Source of the DNA: Chelonoidis abingdonii
Taxonomy: Eukaryota; Chordata; Testudines; Testudinidae
NCBI RefSeq assembly: GCF_003597395.2
Contig: NC_133770.1
Span: 295,647,546-295,711,545 of the forward strand
Direction: 5' to 3'
DNA: 64,000 nt
Part shown: piece after piece, positions 35,633 through 52,239 of the stretch
Position numbering within the stretch: position 1 is the stretch's first letter
How the letters are laid out: the number at the start of each line of letters is the position of its first letter
Position numbers and translations under genes: made by a program
The notes under the pieces: generated by a model
Told to the model about the DNA's origin: nothing
The model's database searches: none
What the model saw: the letters and a program-made list of their open reading frames with translations, nothing else

Positions 35633-35926
35633 GTATTAGGGCTGGTTGAAGAACAGGAGAAGGATTTTTCAAACACATTTAAAATTGCTTCTTTTTTGAA
35701 GGGTTTGCAATGGGTCCATTCTGTTTTCCAAAATATTTTTCATGATGTTGCTTTAAACCAAATGATACCTATACTTGTATTAAAAAAAATTCCATGAAAA
35801 TGTCAGTAAAAATATGGTGTAAGACATTGTGAAAAATGGAACAAAGGTCAAAATGTTCCTTTTTTGGATAACGGCCACTTTTTGATGAAAATGATTTAGT
35901 GAGAAAAATTTCAACCAGTTCTAATT
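35633..35926. mobile_element. AT-rich foldback element
   Basis: The left end attagggctggttgaa and the right end ttcaaccagttctaat form an inverted repeat with a small mismatch. The interior has paired T- and A-rich words such as 'aaggatttttcaaacac'. Probably a non-autonomous DNA transposon; related AT-rich tracts occur at 50170-50515 and 54640-54900. Confidence 0.55.
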
Positions 35927-35929
35927 TGT

Positions 35930-37540
35930 ACGTAGTACAGATCAAGTCTTGCATCATTCTTTGTGGTCAGTAACCGTGAGGTGCTGAGAATCCTTAACTC
36001 AAAGAGCTCTTCACAGGACACATCCTGTGTTGCCCCGTGCTGGATTGGGGACTGAACTCTCATTGGTAGATATGGGAGTTCTTCCAGAGTAAAACTTACA
36101 ATGAGTGTTTGGTCATATCTAAACATGTGTAAGTCAACCTGCAAAATCAGGTCTATAGAGTACGTAAAATATGTGCTCTTCCAATTTAGAAATTATGGTA
36201 ATTGGATCAGGTTGACTTAACGAGGTGCAATTTGTCGCTCCCTAAACCATGAAGACCTGGGGGTATTAATCCCCAATGGAGGGCAGCCAGCAGCCACATC
36301 TCTACCCTATCCCAGGGTTTCTCTTGGGAGATGGCAGCTCTGATTTCCGCAAAGGGTAACATAAAAGCCCCTTGCCAAGCTGTTGTGCCAAATGAGTGAA
36401 CCCAGCCATCACTTTTAAAAAATGTCTGTATTGACTCCTTGAAGATCAAAGTGGAGCAGACATTATAACCACCATGAAATGCCACAACCTGCTGCTTGCT
36501 GGATTTGCCTTCATCAAGGGCCCTGTGCCCCAGTTTATACTAGCAGAAGTGGGTGTAAAGTAGTGTACTCACATTAACATTACTGTACCTAACTTTAGTC
36601 CCAGACAAAGCAGTGATTTGCACTGCTTAGTAAATGACAGATGCCCTTAAAATGTGCTCTGGAAAAATTTAAACCTCCATAAAAGCTATGCAAATTGCAG
36701 AATTATAACAGAGTGTCAATAGCTTATCATTTATGCAAAATTCATTTTACTTGCATTATCAATCTCAGAATATTTTGCAAGTCCATTCAGGCCTATAATT
36801 GTGCCAAAAATAAATAAAAATAAAATCTCAGAGACTCAGCTGTATAATCTATCTACTCCTATAACTCAGTGGACTAATCCAAAGGTGTCAATTCTTCCCA
36901 GTCAGAGGAAAATACCAAGACAATGTGTCTGATTCATTTACAAAAAAGGTGTGTATGTTTGCTTATTATTTTGGAAATGCTGAATTTTGCCTCCAAAGTA
37001 AAATCCATGATATTTATGATTTGTTTTTCCCTTGCAATGGTTGGTTTGATTTACTTAACCTATTCATAATATGGTATCCCACATGCTACCCTAATAAGAC
37101 AGAGCGTGATGCCTACCAGCAGAAATAAACCAACAGCTCAGCTGGTTGTACACTTATGACCCTTCCAGCTCAATCACAGGATTTCTGGGAGTTCAGAGCA
37201 CAGCAGTGCAGCTTCCTGATAACAACTTCAGATGAACTGGGCTGCATATTCATAGCAGCACAGAATTCTACTGGTGGCAAAAAACCAAACCAAACCAAAA
37301 ACATCGTAAAAAGAAGAGACCCCAGTCCACGCAGCAAGTTTTTTGTACAAAATTACTTGGCTCCTTAGCTGCAACTACACCAACCCAGTCACATTAAGAA
37401 AATCAAACACAGAACAGCAGACACCTCTTTAGGCATTTACTCTTTTCTTTATAAAACACACATATTGTCTTCCTAACACCCTTAGCATTATAAAAAAAAA
37501 TGTGCAAACAAGGACGCAAGAGACAGAAACTCAGAGACAT
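35930..37540. other. TSNARE1 intron, no further exon seen
   Basis: No named repeat and no exon recognised. Overlapping short frames at 35911-36485 and 36925-37368 have no domain. Confidence 0.4.
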
Positions 37541-37846
37541 AGGCCTGGTCTACACTGAGGGGGGGATCGATCTAAGATACACAACTTCAACTATGAGAAT
37601 AGCATAGCTGAAGTCGACGTATCTTAGATTGAATTAAAATTACTTACTTTGTGTCCTCACAGCGCTGGACTGACGGCCGTGGCTCCCCCATCGACTTTGC
37701 TTCTACCTCTTGCACTGCTGGAGTTCAGCAGTCGATGGGAGAGAGATCGGGGATCGATTTATCGTGTCTACACTACACACAATAAATCAATCTCTGATAG
37801 ATGGATCGCTACCGCTGATCCGGCAGGTAGTGTAGACGTACCCATA
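37541..37846. mobile_element. MITE ('aggcctggtctacac' / 'gtgtagacgtaccc' ends), 306 bp
   Basis: The terminal words pair (ggtctacac with gtgtagac). Internal inverted segments include gatcgatctaagatac / gtatcttagatt at the left and gatcgatttatcgtgtctac / aataaatcaatctctgatag at the right, giving two hairpins. It is a well-preserved copy of an abundant turtle element. The 68-codon frame within it is not a gene. Confidence 0.8.
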
Positions 37847-37849
37847 GAC

Positions 37850-43466
<5,617 letters not shown>

Positions 43467-43539
43467 CTATTGTGTCGCCTTGTTCATAAACCATGGAGGC
43501 CAGGTCTTTAATGATCTGGTTTACATCCAACATGTCACT
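43467..43539 (-). CDS. TSNARE1: TSNARE1 exon: N-terminal half of the SNARE helix
   Basis: A 73-nt internal exon. The acceptor is CCTTTTCAG (AG at 43541-43540) and the donor ATAG|GTAGGT starts at 43466. It begins in phase 0 and ends in phase 1. It codes for SDMLDVNQIIKDLASMVYEQ followed by GDTI. The DVNQIIKDLASMV segment is the signature of TSNARE1 among syntaxin-like proteins, and the Gln before Gly (codon 20 of the exon) occupies the SNARE zero layer. Spliced directly to exon 31580-31662 it gives ...EQGDTI-D-SIEANI..., a continuous Qa-SNARE helix, so both exons belong to one gene. Upstream exons for the Habc-like region were not found in the window; they may lie beyond 64000 or be missed as short exons. 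Confidence 0.9.
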
Positions 43540-43674
43540 CTGAAAAGGTAAAAGATCACAGTTAATGATCAACAGATACATCAAAACCCAAAAGAGTTGC
43601 CCAGTTTCTCAATCCTGGAAACATATATTTTTTCTTCTGCATAGAACAGTGATGACCAAATATTCTCACTATAC

Positions 43675-43752
43675 CTTTAAAAGGGCCTTAGACAACTCCA
43701 GAATTTGTTGCACTTCAGTTACCAAACTTTGCACCTGAACCAACTGAGTTGC
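43675..43752 (-). CDS. Candidate TSNARE1 exon, heptad-like
   Basis: 78 nt, phase 0 at both ends. The acceptor tract is good (CTTCCTCCTTTTACAAG), but the donor AAG|GTATAG is weak. It codes for ATQLVQVQSLVTEVQQILEL then SKALLK, an amphipathic, Leu/Val/Gln-rich helix. It would join in frame to exon 43467-43539, 135 bp away. It does not resemble the REEA(I/V)-type segment that I expect before the SNARE core, so it may be an alternative exon or a chance frame. Confidence 0.35.
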
Positions 43753-43799
43753 CTTGTAAAAGGAGGAAGTTAAAAAATTAGACTACCCAGCTGCTTAGA

Positions 43800-46537
43800 A
43801 TAACTGTGCAGCACTAAAGCACAAAAAATACCCTCCCCTATTTCTAATGAGCTGTGTTTGAGCGATACCATTGATCTAGGACAGCTGATTCTTCTGTACT
43901 AACTACTTCTCTCAGCATTGCATGCTTGTGGTGAAATACCATTATTAAGTGAATGGAGAACTGATAGAAAGAGTGTCAGATTTTGAAATCTCTTTATCTT
44001 TATGTCAGTTAGGGCAAAGCTATGTGATGAGTGGATCTATTTATACCTCTTCAAAGTGTCAAATAATTAAGTAGTTAAAGCAACAGTAACTCTTTGAATT
44101 AAAAAATAGCAACTGCAATATTGTTTCTAAATTAGAGCCTGTAACAAACTAGCATGTAAGAACATCATCAAATCTTAGCTTCATGTAACTCTGGCTCTAA
44201 TAAGAATGGTTAATCTGTAAATGGGGTAATACTGAATGCAATAGAGAAAAGGCTCCTATTAGCATACCAGAAAAGGACACTTGGAGACCTTGTTGCTATA
44301 ACTTTTGAATTTTTATAGCGCCTTTCATGCAGAAAGATCTGACTTTGCTTCACTATCTATCTTAGGACACAAAAACATTATGCTGAGTGTGAGTGAAGGC
44401 TTCTCAGTGTATAACAGAACTATCACAAAATTTTAATACATGTGCCACCATAATACAGCACTTCTGATACACAGATAAATTGGGGGAGCGAGTTAATCGG
44501 TGCCAAATACAATGCATAGCACCAGAGCAAGAGAAAACCCTTATTCCTGTGTGAAGCGTCACTGGATCATCGATGTCCATATGGAACAGACAAACTCTCA
44601 GGGCATGATCCATGCATGGTAACCACTTTTGGCAGTATTCACTTTCCTTTGCTCCCCAGAGAGGTGTTTTCAGAGCCAGTGCATAAGTATAATGCATATA
44701 GGAGATCAACCCTAAATCCCAGGGAGATCACACGTTTTTGGGGAGGAACACCTTGTTGATTCTACTGGGGCACTGAGGGGAAAAAACACACATACATATT
44801 CCCCACAACACATGTGGGAATGCTCTCATGGAGAAGTGTAGCTTCTCTCTCCCCTCAGACTCATCCCACATGTTTTCTCACAGGAGATGATTTCCTCCCC
44901 CAACTTTTAAAATTGCTTTTAAGAGACTCCCTCACACAGTTAACTGAACAGTAGGCTATTCACCTACTTTAAGCCTGCTAGGAGTAGAATCTGTGGTGCA
45001 AAGGAGTCTAAATATCCTCAGCCTGATGGTCAGACAACTATCCTCTTTGATTAATTTATAAATGGTTCCAAGTGTATCTACATTCGTTTTTGAAGTTTAT
45101 TATGTAATTGTGAGTAGAACAGTACTTAATTATATAATGCAGTTGAATCTCATTAATTTGTAATGAAGCCTGGGAGAACCATTGCGAAATACTGAACATG
45201 ACAAATTTCAGAGCAAGAGAACAAATACAAGAAACAAAAGCTAAAAACCCAAAGCATAGGGTAATGCATCACAAAATGCACTGTGCTCGCTTCCTTGTCA
45301 AGTGCAGTCTAGCTTTAATTATGTATGAGAATATTCATAACTAGTAAATATTCTGCGGAATATTTTATGAAAGTAATGACGTTTAAGTAACACGAGATCA
45401 CACTCTAACACTATGGTAGTAAATCATTGCCAAGAAGGCAGGTGCCACTGTAGTTTTTCTATGGGGAGTGAGGATTAGCAAAGTATGAAAGAAAGAGATG
45501 GCACATAGGGATGGGGGTTAAGCAACATTCACATAGGTCTCTTGGGACTAAATACATCCCAGTTAAAACTTGGTTTCCATGAGTTGAACCAGAGAGTATT
45601 TCACCTGTCTTTCAGTCTGTCTGTCCCGGCAATGGAATGGAATCACCATAGCATCTGGGTACTGACGTCTGCATCAGTAGCCACATTTGGTTTCATGGTG
45701 ACTATTTGGCTATAATGCAAAATACATCCCTGCAGTAATTACACTGAAGTCAACGATAGACAAGTTTACAAACTTTGTTTCAGAAGGATCAAATGACATA
45801 CCGCTCAAACTGATCCTCAACAGCTAATTAAACTGCATATATTGTTGTGATATTTGCACATTAAACTCAGTATATTACAGAATAAACAAAAAAAGAATTA
45901 CAGAGATAATGTATTACACATTATTAGTCACACACTGTACTGCTTGCTGCCTATCATACCTAACTATTTATTAGATCAAAACAGACTTCACCCACTACCC
46001 TGTGAGTCCAATATCTCCCTTTCAAATGTCAATAACAATGCTTGCTACAATATTGCTACACATCAGTGCAGCAGAGAAGGTACCATGGACACCAGAAGGT
46101 AAAAGGCTAGCAAGGAAATGAACTTAGAAATTGTTGACTATGGTATTAAAAAGCAAAACAGAGCAAGTTGCAAAGTGGTGAGTACAGAATAATATAACCA
46201 ACAGCACAGAATTTGTTGAATAATTTAACCAGGCATTGCAAAGTTTTCAAGTAACTGAAATAAGTTAGCAAACAAAAAAACAACTTTCAGAACAGACAAT
46301 ATCCGAGAGTTACATTCTCAGAGCTTCCTGCCAAGAATCAGTACATCATGATGAACCACTGAACTTTCCTGTCACTGGGAGTTTGCCTGTAAAATGAAAG
46401 TACTTCTATTTTCCAAGTTTCTACATATTATGCATGTTTCACAATGGAATATAGTGTCTCACAAATCCCCTTCACTTCATAGAAACAAGAAACACTTGAT
46501 TTACTAGAGCTTGCTCTTGTTTCACATATTCTATGCC
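43800..46537. other. Non-coding, probable TSNARE1 upstream intron
   Basis: AT-rich DNA with no recognised repeat and no exon that I could identify by eye. A frame of 101 codons at 44404-44709 has no domain. Confidence 0.4.
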
Positions 46538-46606
46538 TGGTGGTGGTGGTTGTTTGGTGGTGCTGGGGTGGTTGGTGATGGTGGTGGTGGCTGTTTGTTG
46601 TTGTTT
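46538..46606. repeat. (TGG)n/(TGT)n-rich imperfect microsatellite
   Basis: Interrupted runs of tgg and ttg triplets. On the minus strand they produce the His/Thr-rich frame at 46428-46868, which is therefore not a gene. Confidence 0.85.
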
Positions 46607-46617
46607 TGTTATAGAGC

Positions 46618-46760
46618 TTAGGAGTTGTGGTCATGGCCCAGGACTCCATTGTGCTAGATGCTGGACAAACACAGACCAAAAGGACAGTCATTGCTCCAAA
46701 TAGATTACAATTTAAGTATAAAACAAGAGAAACAGCTAGATACAGACAGAGCAACAGAGT
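46618..46760. repeat. Ancient interspersed repeat (same family as 1788-1980)
   Basis: 'tcatggcccaggactccattgtgctagatgctggacaaacacagacc', then 'gacagtcattgctcc' and 'ttacaatttaagtataaaacaagag'. This is a longer and better copy of the family. Confidence 0.55.
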
Positions 46761-46909
46761 ACTAGGAAACACGGAGACCACGCACTTATGTTTGTATGTC
46801 CATGTATATTTAAACACACACTTCTCTCTTAAGTGGATTAACATTACAGGAGGTTGCAGAGGAAGCATGTGTTAAGAAGGGATTGAAATGAAGAGAAGAG
46901 AGCCAATTG

Positions 46910-46983
46910 AAGGCTGATCCAAAGTCTACTGAAGTCAGTGGAAAGACTTCCCCTGACTTCACTTGGCAATGAATCAGGCTCTT
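46910..46983. repeat. Short foldback unit
   Basis: 'ggctgatccaaagtctactgaagtcagtgg' pairs with 'cttcccctgacttcacttggcaatgaatcaggc'. Same short self-complementary class as 19534-19611. Confidence 0.55.
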
Positions 46984-47419
46984 AGTGCAAAAGGAAAGAG
47001 AAGGCACTCCATGTGAAAGAGCCAGCACAAAAAGTGGAAGGAGGCCAAACTAGGAGAAGGATACAGATGACGTGGCAACCAGAATGACCTGTGTGGATAG
47101 GGAGGACAAAAGGAGATGTGAGATGTATGCAGAGATGAAATTGTGTCGCAGCTTGAAGGTGAGGATGCTGAGCTTTAGTGAGCAAGAGGAAGTCAGTGTG
47201 GAGAATCTGAGAAGGGAATTACATGGTTAGACTGGTGGGAGAAGATGAAGAGGTTTAGCCGGCAAGGCGCTCAGTGCCTCATACTTCAAGGAACACAAAC
47301 AAGCTGCATAAGACCTATCATATATACGGAGAGGGAAGAACAAAGAGCAAAAACACCCTAGAAAATCACCAGGCTCAGATGGTTTTACAGGGATAATTTA
47401 TAAATTCTTTTAAGAACTA

Positions 47420-47622
47420 GAATCAGAGGGGTAGACGTGTTAGTCTGGATCTGTAAAAGCAGCAAAAAGTCCTGTGGCACCTTATAGACTAACCGACATA
47501 TTGGAGCATGAGCTTTCGTGGGTGAGTACCCACATGCATCCGACGAAGTGGGTACCCACCCACGAAAGCTCATGCTCCACTATGTCGGTTAGTCTATAAG
47601 GAGCCACAGGACTCTTTTTGCG
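47420..47622. mobile_element. Penelope-like element inserted as a head-to-head inverted copy
   Basis: A 203-bp palindromic insertion. Arm 1 (47420-47533) reads rightward: gaggggtagacgtgttagtc ... cctgtggcaccttatagactaaccgacata ... agcatgagctttcgtgggt. Arm 2 (47536-47622) is its inverted complement with nearly the same bases. A perfect 13-bp direct repeat, cttttaagaacta, stands at 47407-47419 and 47623-47635. The right arm carries CCGACGA, a GTGGGT/ACCCAC hairpin and GAAAGCTCATGCTC, a hammerhead-like core (47530-47577, plus strand). Terminal inverted partial copies are typical of Penelope-like elements. No coding sequence remains. Confidence 0.8.
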
Positions 47623-47639
47623 CTTTTAAGAACTATTAA

Positions 47640-49492
47640 CTCCCCGGTTAAGTAGAATGTTACACCTCCTAACAGAAGGCTCAGTTTAACATGCCCGTAA
47701 TTTCAGCATTCTTAAAGCCAAAGAGAGAACAGCCTGGATCATAAATCGTATCAGCCCATTTCAGCACAGAACATACATTTCAAACACATTCACAAAAACA
47801 GCAATGAAAATGTTAGCTCCTCCGACAGCCATTCTCATTCCTAAAGGTGTCAAGGTTTAGCAACATGGCAAACATCTACATTTGTCCCCACATGTAATTT
47901 TACTCTCAGGACACTCTAAATTCCAGCCACAAGAACAATGCTAAATAAACAAGAGGTGACTTCATTTGCATTCCAAAGGGACAGGTCAGGGATGCCCTCA
48001 CTGTCCCTTCTCATTCACTTCTGGCCACATCCTGGAGTTCTTGATCAATATTGACTTAATCTTTCTTCAGGGAAGTGTCCCACAGACATCAAAGGGAGTT
48101 TGCCTGATTAGGGAGAGAATAAAAAACTGAGTAGAGAGCTCAGGGTTTGTCTCTTTAGAGGAAGAACCTCTAGTCTTAAACAAATTGGACAGAGGAATCT
48201 AAATTAACTACTAAATTAATCATATCTGTATATGCAGATCATGTAGGATTCTATATGCAAACTCCTGGGTCTGCCCGCCAGTCATTCAATGAACGATCAA
48301 CAAGGGCTGTTATAAGATGAACTGGAAGCAGGGAGAGGGTAGGATCTCAAAGGGGTAAAACACAGCCTATCTTTGTGCATGTCAATACAGGGACACAACC
48401 CAGGAAAATACCCCAAATGTGTTACCCTTGGGGTAGCCCCCACCACAGCACCCTCCCAGGGCCAAGGCACATGTAACCATCAGGGAACACCCATTCCAGG
48501 TGCCCAACGTGTGTTATAATAGGGAATCCCCGTTCATGGTGCCCAGTGTGCATTACTTTAAGGAGCACATTCCTCCCACTGTCCAGGCTGTGTTGCAGAC
48601 AGAAAAGAGCATAAGGACATTTCTTAGCGTTTAAACTCAAACACAGTGTAAACCTACCCGCCCCATCTCTTCTGGGGGGACAGGGAGAAGGGACATAGAA
48701 AGGCAGAGAGCTTCTTTAATGCTAGATGGACAAAAACTAAATCTCACCGCAACAGTCTTTCAAGGAAATATTTTTCTCTTGTTCACAGCTGGGGAGAAAA
48801 AATGACATCCTATAAATCAAACTGAGCCAGGCTAAGCAACAACAGACCAGCAGAAAATTGTTTTGAGGGCAGAAGCTATCCGGAACAGCAATTACAGCCT
48901 GAGTTAGACCTCCTCTGGGACTGCTCAACAACCAGCAAAGGGAGTTTCTTTCTCCTTCTCTCACTCTATTTTGTTGTCTTAACGGTCAGTGCCATCTTGG
49001 GAAGTGATGGCACCATGCTGAATAATTAAAATAGCTCTGTTGAGCTTCATCATCTCAGTCCCTAAGCTGACTGGGGACAGCAGGCTCCAGGAGCACTGCA
49101 GAGACACTGTGCTCGACAGCAGAAGCTGAATGGATGGGTTTTGGAAGGTGTGATGTCTATCTCTTATCAGAACAATGTGATGCCATTACCTAGAGCCTCT
49201 GAACAGGGAGGAATAGAGAGGAAGGATGCTGGAAACCTCTCCCTGTTAACATAATTCATTTATTAGGGCCTAGGTAAGAAATAATACAGTAATATGGCAG
49301 TCCATCTCTGGTCCAAGCAGTGAAGTGAATTCAGATGTGGTGAAAGGTGCTGGACTGATGGCTTGGAACACCAAAGCCCTTTATTTATTCAAAAAAGAGG
49401 CAGGACCAGTACGTGCTTTCCCATCACTACTCCCTGGAAACATGGTTCAGTACTGAGGTAGAGGCTAATAGGGCAATTTAGTCACCATAGAC
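47640..49492. other. Non-coding stretch, no gene seen
   Basis: Frames at 48422-48964 on the minus strand show no domain. No repeat recognised, apart from weak foldback words near 48010-48110. Confidence 0.4.
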
Positions 49493-49823
49493 CAATGCTT
49501 CTCAAACTAGGGCCGCAGCTTGTTCAGGGAAAGCCCCTGGCGGGCCAGGCAGGTTTGTTTACCTGCCACATCCACAGATCTGACTGATCGCGCCTCCCGC
49601 TGGCCGCTGTTTGCCGCTCCAGGCCAATGGGGGCTGCAGGAAGTGGCGTGGGCCGAGGGATGTGCTGGCTGCCATTCTTGCAGCCCCCATTGGCCTGGAG
49701 CAGCGAACCGCGGCCAACGGGCGCCGCGATCAGCCCGACCTGCGCATGCGGCAGTAAACAAACTGGCCCAGCCCGCCAGGGGCTCTCTCTCAACAAGCGG
49801 CAGCCCTAGTTTGAGAACCACTG
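49493..49823. mobile_element. hAT-type foldback MITE with ttctcaaacta ends, 331 bp
   Basis: The left end is caatgcttctcaaactaggg, and the right end, inverted, is cagtggttctcaaactaggg. An exact 8-bp target duplication, ccatagac, stands at 49485-49492 and 49824-49831. The GC-rich interior folds back (aggccaatgggggctgcagg / cagcccccattggcctggag). The 60- to 117-codon frames on both strands here follow from the GC-rich palindrome and are not genes. The interior is homologous to the element at 58470-58782, which has different ends. Confidence 0.9.
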
Positions 49824-50169
49824 CCATAGACTATTCAGTCCTTGGTCCGTTCACTGGGGCTGCAGACCATTAATTGGTTATCAGCCGGGATGGATTTTTT
49901 GTGCTATACACACATGCTCACTAAGAACTAGACCAAGAGACACCAACTCAGTTCACATCACCAATAACCTGGGCTGCATTTGGATTAGTGGCCTAGAGAT
50001 GAAGGGTTGTCTTTGCCATTGCCACACCTCTTGAGCCACCTAGGTATCTGTTCTTGAAGGTGTTTCTATATATTGAGGATTAATGATAAGTGTCATTACT
50101 TGTGATCTGACTAGCAAAAGTGTGCAAGAGATATAATAACAATAGCAACTTATTAGGCAGATGGTTTGT

Positions 50170-50515
50170 GAGTAGAGCTGAACAAAATATTTGGGCAAAT
50201 AGTAAATTCTCTGAATAATAATTTTTTTCAGGACACCAAAACAATTTGTGAATTCAGGTTGAATTCAGTGAATAGTTCCCCCTCCCAACCCCCTTATTTT
50301 TTTGTTTGTTTTTTCAAAACAAACCATTTTGACATTTTGTTTTGAATCAACATTCAAACCATTTCATTTTATCTGAACGATTTTTTTTTTAAATGTCTGA
50401 TTTTTTATTTTGGTAAGTAAAACTTCATTTTGGTTCTAACCTAACTGATTTGTTTGCCAGATTTTTCAGTTCGGACACCCAACCAAAAAAAAATATTCAG
50501 TCAACTCTACTTATG
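50170..50515. mobile_element. AT-rich foldback element
   Basis: Left 'gtagagctgaacaaaatattt' and right 'aaatattcagtcaactctac' are imperfect inverted complements. The interior is T-rich with repeated cattttg words. Probably a decayed non-autonomous DNA transposon. Confidence 0.5.
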
Positions 50516-50694
50516 AGCAGTTATTTAATATCTTTTATTTACTTCTTATACACACACATAAAACACTGAAGTTTCCAAATTGCCCCTGCACCTCAAATTA
50601 TATGCAACCTCCTGCCTTTACTCTTTTTTTGTGTTCCGTATGCCCTATTCTGTTTGGTACCTATTTAGTTTATAGAGTCTTTGGGGCGGGATTT

Positions 50695-50760
50695 TCTTTC
50701 ATTGTAAGTATGTACAGCATCCAATACACTGAGATTGTGATCTGGACTGGCACCACTGTA
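50695..50760. repeat. Ancient interspersed repeat fragment (family of 1788-1980)
   Basis: 'cattgtaagtatgtacagcatccaatacactgagattgtgatctgg' matches the tail word gtacagcacctagcacaatg loosely. Confidence 0.4.
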
Positions 50761-51829
50761 ACTTTGCACTTTTAAAGCATCTTCCATCAGACAATCTCAC
50801 AAGACCACCCCTTCCAGTGTGTGTGTGTAAAACTTGTTTCTCCCCCTGCCAAATAAAAAAAAAAAAAAGAACCTCACCCAAGATATTAGATAAAGGGTTG
50901 AGGCTTGGCAGATTAGAGAGATAGAAATGCAGTCTAATTCTATCTGAACCAGCACAATGCAGAACGGTTATCTCAGCCCCCATTCCCCTCTAAACACTAC
51001 ATTTCAAGATAAGCGTGAACACTGAAATGTTCTGATAACAGACAAATAAACAAAAAAAAATTGCTTTTCCTTGCTTCTTTTTGACAGCAAAAGCTGCATT
51101 TGATTCCATTTTATCTTCAAAGCAATGGAATGATAGTTTGGTATCAAGGAGAGGAGAGCAAGGAAAGGCTTGCATCAGAAAATAGAGAAACAATATTCTT
51201 GTGCAGGGAACCAAAAAATTATCCAACTCTGTCAAGGGGTAAAACAAATTGAACAATGTTTCAAAAGTCTTCTGTGATGCATGGCAGAGCATGTGTTTCC
51301 TAATTAGATACGAACATCTCTTACCCATACACACCCCTTTCCAAATGCTCACCCAGCCTACAATGGGGAGTTGCTGGCAGTGAGGGAAAAGGTGAAGATC
51401 TGCACACAAAGTAAATGACGGAGGAAGGTGTTTCATTACTCTCCTGAGTACAAGCGATAATGTCGGCTCTGCTCTCTGACAGTGATAATGCCACAATTCT
51501 TATTTCCTTTCGCTCGGCATCTGATGCTGCTGCACTTTGTTAGTCCAGATGACTGAGGCCTCTGGGACTTTGCAATTCATATTGGGAAGAAATAATGTCA
51601 AAAATGCATTAGGCTGGTCACACCTAATATTTATAGCTTGTGAATTTATTCATGTATGTACTTATTTTTACTGTGATAAGGTACGAAAACACGCAGACAC
51701 TCCAAACCGAATGGTGTGATCCCCAGAAGATGAGGTTTTCTGCTACTTTGCCACCACAAAAAATAAACACCTCCCTGCCCCAGCACACAGACACAGAGTT
51801 TGAAGGAAAAATGTACTTGTGTTTGAGAA

Positions 51830-51897
51830 ACTGCCCTGGAAATCTAGATATGTGGGTTCTATTCCCACTTCTGCCATAGATTTCCTGTGTGATGTTG
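51830..51897 (+). repeat. MIR SINE, left part, split by a Penelope-like insertion
   Basis: 'gatatgtgggttctattccc', 'cttctgccatagatttcctgtgtgat': the MIR core up to the 'gtgtgaccttgggcaag' point. The sequence then passes into the Penelope-like copy, and MIR resumes at 52134 with cttgggcaatgcacctgtctcag. Confidence 0.7.
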
Positions 51898-52133
51898 TTT
51901 CAGAGTAGCAGCCGTGTTAGCCTGTATATGCAAAAAGAACAGGAGTACTTGTGGCACCTTGAAGACTAATGAATTTATCTGAGCATAAGCTTTCGTGGGC
52001 TACAGCCCACTTCTTCGGATGCAGGGAATGGAACATATATTGAGGAGATATATATACACATACAGAGAGCATGAAAGGATGGGAGTTGCCCTACCAACTC
52101 TAAAAGGCCAATGAAGTAAGGAAAAAAAAAAAT
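51898..52133 (-). mobile_element. Penelope-like element terminal segment with hammerhead-like motif
   Basis: The plus strand starts tttcagagtagcagccgtgt and continues with 'gtacttgtggcaccttgaagac' and 'gagcataagctttcgtgggctacagcccacttcttcgga'. It is a very common turtle repeat which, in longer copies as I remember them, runs into a GIY-YIG endonuclease frame on the opposite strand. On the minus strand it has CCGAAGA, a six-base-pair GTGGGC/GCCCAC hairpin, GAAAGC, a four-base loop and GCTC (52018-51981), the order of a hammerhead core. It ends in an A-run at 52122-52131. Confidence 0.75.
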
Positions 52134-52235
52134 CTTGGGCAATGCACCTGTCTCAGCTCTCCAGGTGTCCCAAAGCTGTTGTGAGGCTAAATTGACATTT
52201 GGAAAGTGCTCAGAGGCTGTTATGATTAGGGCTAC
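52134..52235 (+). repeat. MIR SINE, right part
   Basis: 'cttgggcaatgcacctgtctcagctctccaggtgtcccaaagctgttgtgaggctaaat' and 'gaaagtgctcagaggctgttatgatt' give the MIR 3' half, continuing the part that ends at 51897. Confidence 0.7.
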
Positions 52236-52239
52236 AGAA

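Noticed and set aside
46428..46868. 146-codon minus-strand frame with His/Thr/Pro repeats
   Set aside because: The repeats come from an imperfect TGG/TGT microsatellite and the rest from an old dispersed repeat.
49507..49873. Several long overlapping frames of 60-117 codons on both strands
   Set aside because: They lie within a GC-rich palindromic hAT element, where stops are rare in all frames.
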